DNA of 5,793 nucleotides from assembly GCA_035283065.1 (NCBI GenBank), contig DATEUP010000259.1, positions 1 to 5,793 of the forward strand, read 5' to 3'. Positions 4,664-5,793 of this stretch are shown piece by piece. A program made the position numbers and the translations under genes. The DNA comes from DATEUP01 sp035283065. Its GTDB lineage: Archaea; Thermoplasmatota; DTKX01; DATEUP01. Position 1 is the stretch's first letter. Every line of letters begins with the position of its first letter. Under the pieces are notes generated by a model that searched no databases, had not been told where the DNA came from, and saw only the letters and a list, made by a program, of their open reading frames with translations.

Positions 4664-5644
4664 ATGAGGCGCAGAGTGGTTTTCGAATCCGTGGCGCGCG
4701 AGCTGCGCCTTGTCGACACGGCCATCGAGCGCGCGATCCAGGCCGACGAGAAGACGCTCACGGGCATCGCGGACTATGTGGTCGGCTCGGGGGGCAAGCG
4801 CGTCCGCCCGGCGCTCGTGCTCCTCTCGTACCTCGCGGCCGACGGCGCCAAAGCGAGGCGCGCCGTGCCCGCGGCCGCGGCCATCGAGGTCATCCACACC
4901 GCGACGCTCATCCACGACGACATCTCGGACGCCTCTGAGAGGCGGCGGGGCAAGCCCTCCGCCCACGTGAACTTCGGCATCGCTCGCTCGCTCATCGCCG
5001 CCGACTACCTGATGACCGCCGCCTTCAGGCTCGTCTCCGAATACGGTGTCGAGTTCATCAGCACGGTCAATACTGCTTGTATGAACATGGCCGTCGGCGA
5101 GATCCAGGACCTGCGCAACACGGCAAACCCCAGGATGTCAGAGGAGGAATACTTCGAGATCATCGAGCGCAAGACGGGCGTCCTCTTCGAAGCGGGCGTC
5201 AAACTCGGCGTGATGGCCGCGGGCGCTCCCCGCCCCCAAGTCGCCGCATTCGGCCGCTACGGGCGTGAGGTGGGAATCGCGTTCCAGATCGTCGACGACG
5301 TGCTCGACATCTCGGCGGACGCCAAGGCGCTTGGCAAACCCGTGGGCAAGGACCTGCGCGAGGGGAAGGTGACGCTGCCCACGCTCATCGCCCTGAAGCG
5401 GCTCAAGGGGAACGAGAAGGCCTTGCTCACGCGCGTGATCGAAGCGCGCGGCGGCGCTCCTTCCGCGGCCGATATCGACCGCGCGATGCGGCTCATCCGC
5501 AAGACGGGCGCGGAGGCCGATGCGCGCGCGGTCGCCCGGAAGCACACCGCGCTCGCGAAAAAGGCCCTGGTCACGGTCCCCCCTTCGAAGGCGCGCAGGG
5601 AGCTCCTCGAGTTTGCCGACGAGCTCGCCGAACGGGGGAGCTAG
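4664..5644 (+). CDS. trans-Polyprenyl diphosphate synthase, probably long-chain
   Basis: A 326-residue trans-isoprenyl diphosphate synthase, the usual length for the family. Such enzymes add isopentenyl diphosphate units head-to-tail onto an allylic diphosphate, using Mg2+ held by two aspartate-rich motifs. Visible: GGKRVRP (43-49); first motif DDISD (85-89) with the following RRRGKPSAH (93-101); GEIQDL (145-150); Lys170-Thr171; FQIVDDVLD (207-215) as the second motif; and GKPVGKDLREGKVTLPT (224-240). All catalytic residues are present. The fifth and fourth residues before the first Asp are Ala80 and Thr81, not aromatic. This matches long-chain enzymes such as IspB, so a C30-C40 quinone side chain is more likely than C20 lipid precursor; the product length is an inference. 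ATG 4664 is preceded by a weak GGATGG; GTG 4676 is an alternative start, 4 codons later, that loses no conserved residue. The next gene begins 4 bases after the stop. Confidence 0.93.
   Translation: MRRRVVFESVARELRLVDTAIERAIQADEKTLTGIADYVVGSGGKRVRPALVLLSYLAADGAKARRAVPAAAAIEVIHTATLIHDDISDASERRRGKPSAHVNFGIARSLIAADYLMTAAFRLVSEYGVEFISTVNTACMNMAVGEIQDLRNTANPRMSEEEYFEIIERKTGVLFEAGVKLGVMAAGAPRPQVAAFGRYGREVGIAFQIVDDVLDISADAKALGKPVGKDLREGKVTLPTLIALKRLKGNEKALLTRVIEARGGAPSAADIDRAMRLIRKTGAEADARAVARKHTALAKKALVTVPPSKARRELLEFADELAERGS
5637..5640 (+). promoter_or_regulatory. Ribosome binding site of the right-edge gene
   Basis: GGAG, within GGGGGAG, lies 8 bases before ATG 5649 and inside the last codons of the polyprenyl synthase. 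It supports translation of the downstream gene from a shared transcript. Confidence 0.5.
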
Positions 5645-5648
5645 GGCC

Positions 5649-5793
5649 ATGGCCTCGGCGCAAGCGCCTTCTGCGTTGCTCGAGGACGCCGACGACACGG
5701 CCGACGAGGTCGAGGTCGAGCCGGTGGCGTGCACACCCGAGGAAGTCGCCTCCTTCTCTCGAGGCTCGCCCTCCGCGGGCGAGCTCGCCCGCG
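5649..5793 (+). CDS. N-terminus of an acidic hypothetical protein (partial, runs off right edge)
   Basis: ATG 5649 opens a frame with no stop for 48 codons to the window edge. It begins 4 bases after the polyprenyl-synthase stop and has a GGAG ribosome site, so it is almost certainly co-transcribed with that gene. The visible part starts MASAQAPSALLEDADD and continues with Asp/Glu/Val-rich sequence (TADEVEVEPVACTPEEV), then a Ser/Gly stretch. It looks like a disordered acidic N-terminal tail rather than a folded domain, with no signal peptide or membrane helix. A role in isoprenoid or quinone metabolism is suggested only by position. The family is not recognisable from this fragment. Confidence 0.6.
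   Translation, partial: MASAQAPSALLEDADDTADEVEVEPVACTPEEVASFSRGSPSAGELAR

Noticed and set aside
5138..5734. Minus-strand open frame of 198 codons opposite the polyprenyl synthase
   Set aside because: It overlaps the second aspartate-rich motif and C-terminus of a well-supported gene and has no motif of its own.

Overview
The window is GC-rich, roughly two-thirds by eye, and tightly packed. It most resembles the genome of a high-GC archaeon. The evidence is AT-rich TATA-like hexamers isolated in GC-rich spacers about 25-50 bases before starts, one start compatible with a leaderless transcript, a very long N-glycosylation-rich surface protein built of CARDB (cell adhesion related domain found in bacteria) repeats with a C-terminal membrane anchor, and an E1-like ThiF-family protein. 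A Thermoplasmatota-type soil or subsurface lineage would fit, but that placement is inference and the sequence contains no marker gene to prove it.

Layout from left to right. Bases 1-114 (minus) are the first 38 codons of a charged, probably coiled-coil protein that runs off the left edge. Bases 227-1054 (minus) encode a ThiF/MoeB/UBA-type adenylating enzyme. A 147-base divergent intergenic region (1055-1201) carries one promoter for each direction. Bases 1202-4543 (plus) encode a 1113-residue secreted, membrane-anchored protein: signal peptide, an ethylbenzene-dehydrogenase-gamma-type heme-binding domain (EB_dh), six CARDB-like Ig-fold modules, one transmembrane helix and a short acidic tail. 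A 120-base intergenic region (4544-4663) contains a perfect 10-bp inverted repeat that runs into a TATA-like box. Bases 4664-5644 (plus) encode a trans-polyprenyl diphosphate synthase, followed after 4 bases by the start of an acidic protein (5649 onward) that runs off the right edge.

How they may work together: the EB_dh domain points to an extracytoplasmic heme protein. The polyprenyl synthase carries a small residue, not an aromatic one, at the position that normally limits chain length, which suggests a long-chain (quinone side-chain type) product rather than C20. The right two-thirds could therefore belong to a respiratory or electron-transfer theme, but this link is inference. The ThiF-like gene and its small neighbour form a separate, divergently transcribed unit, perhaps linked to sulfur transfer or ubiquitin-like conjugation.

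The points most worth a second look are the heme-domain/CARDB-stalk fusion whose only two cysteines lie in a CX3CH motif, and two perfect inverted repeats, each with an 8-base spacer and each ending in the TATA-like box of a different gene. No rRNA, tRNA, CRISPR, transposase or phage gene was seen.
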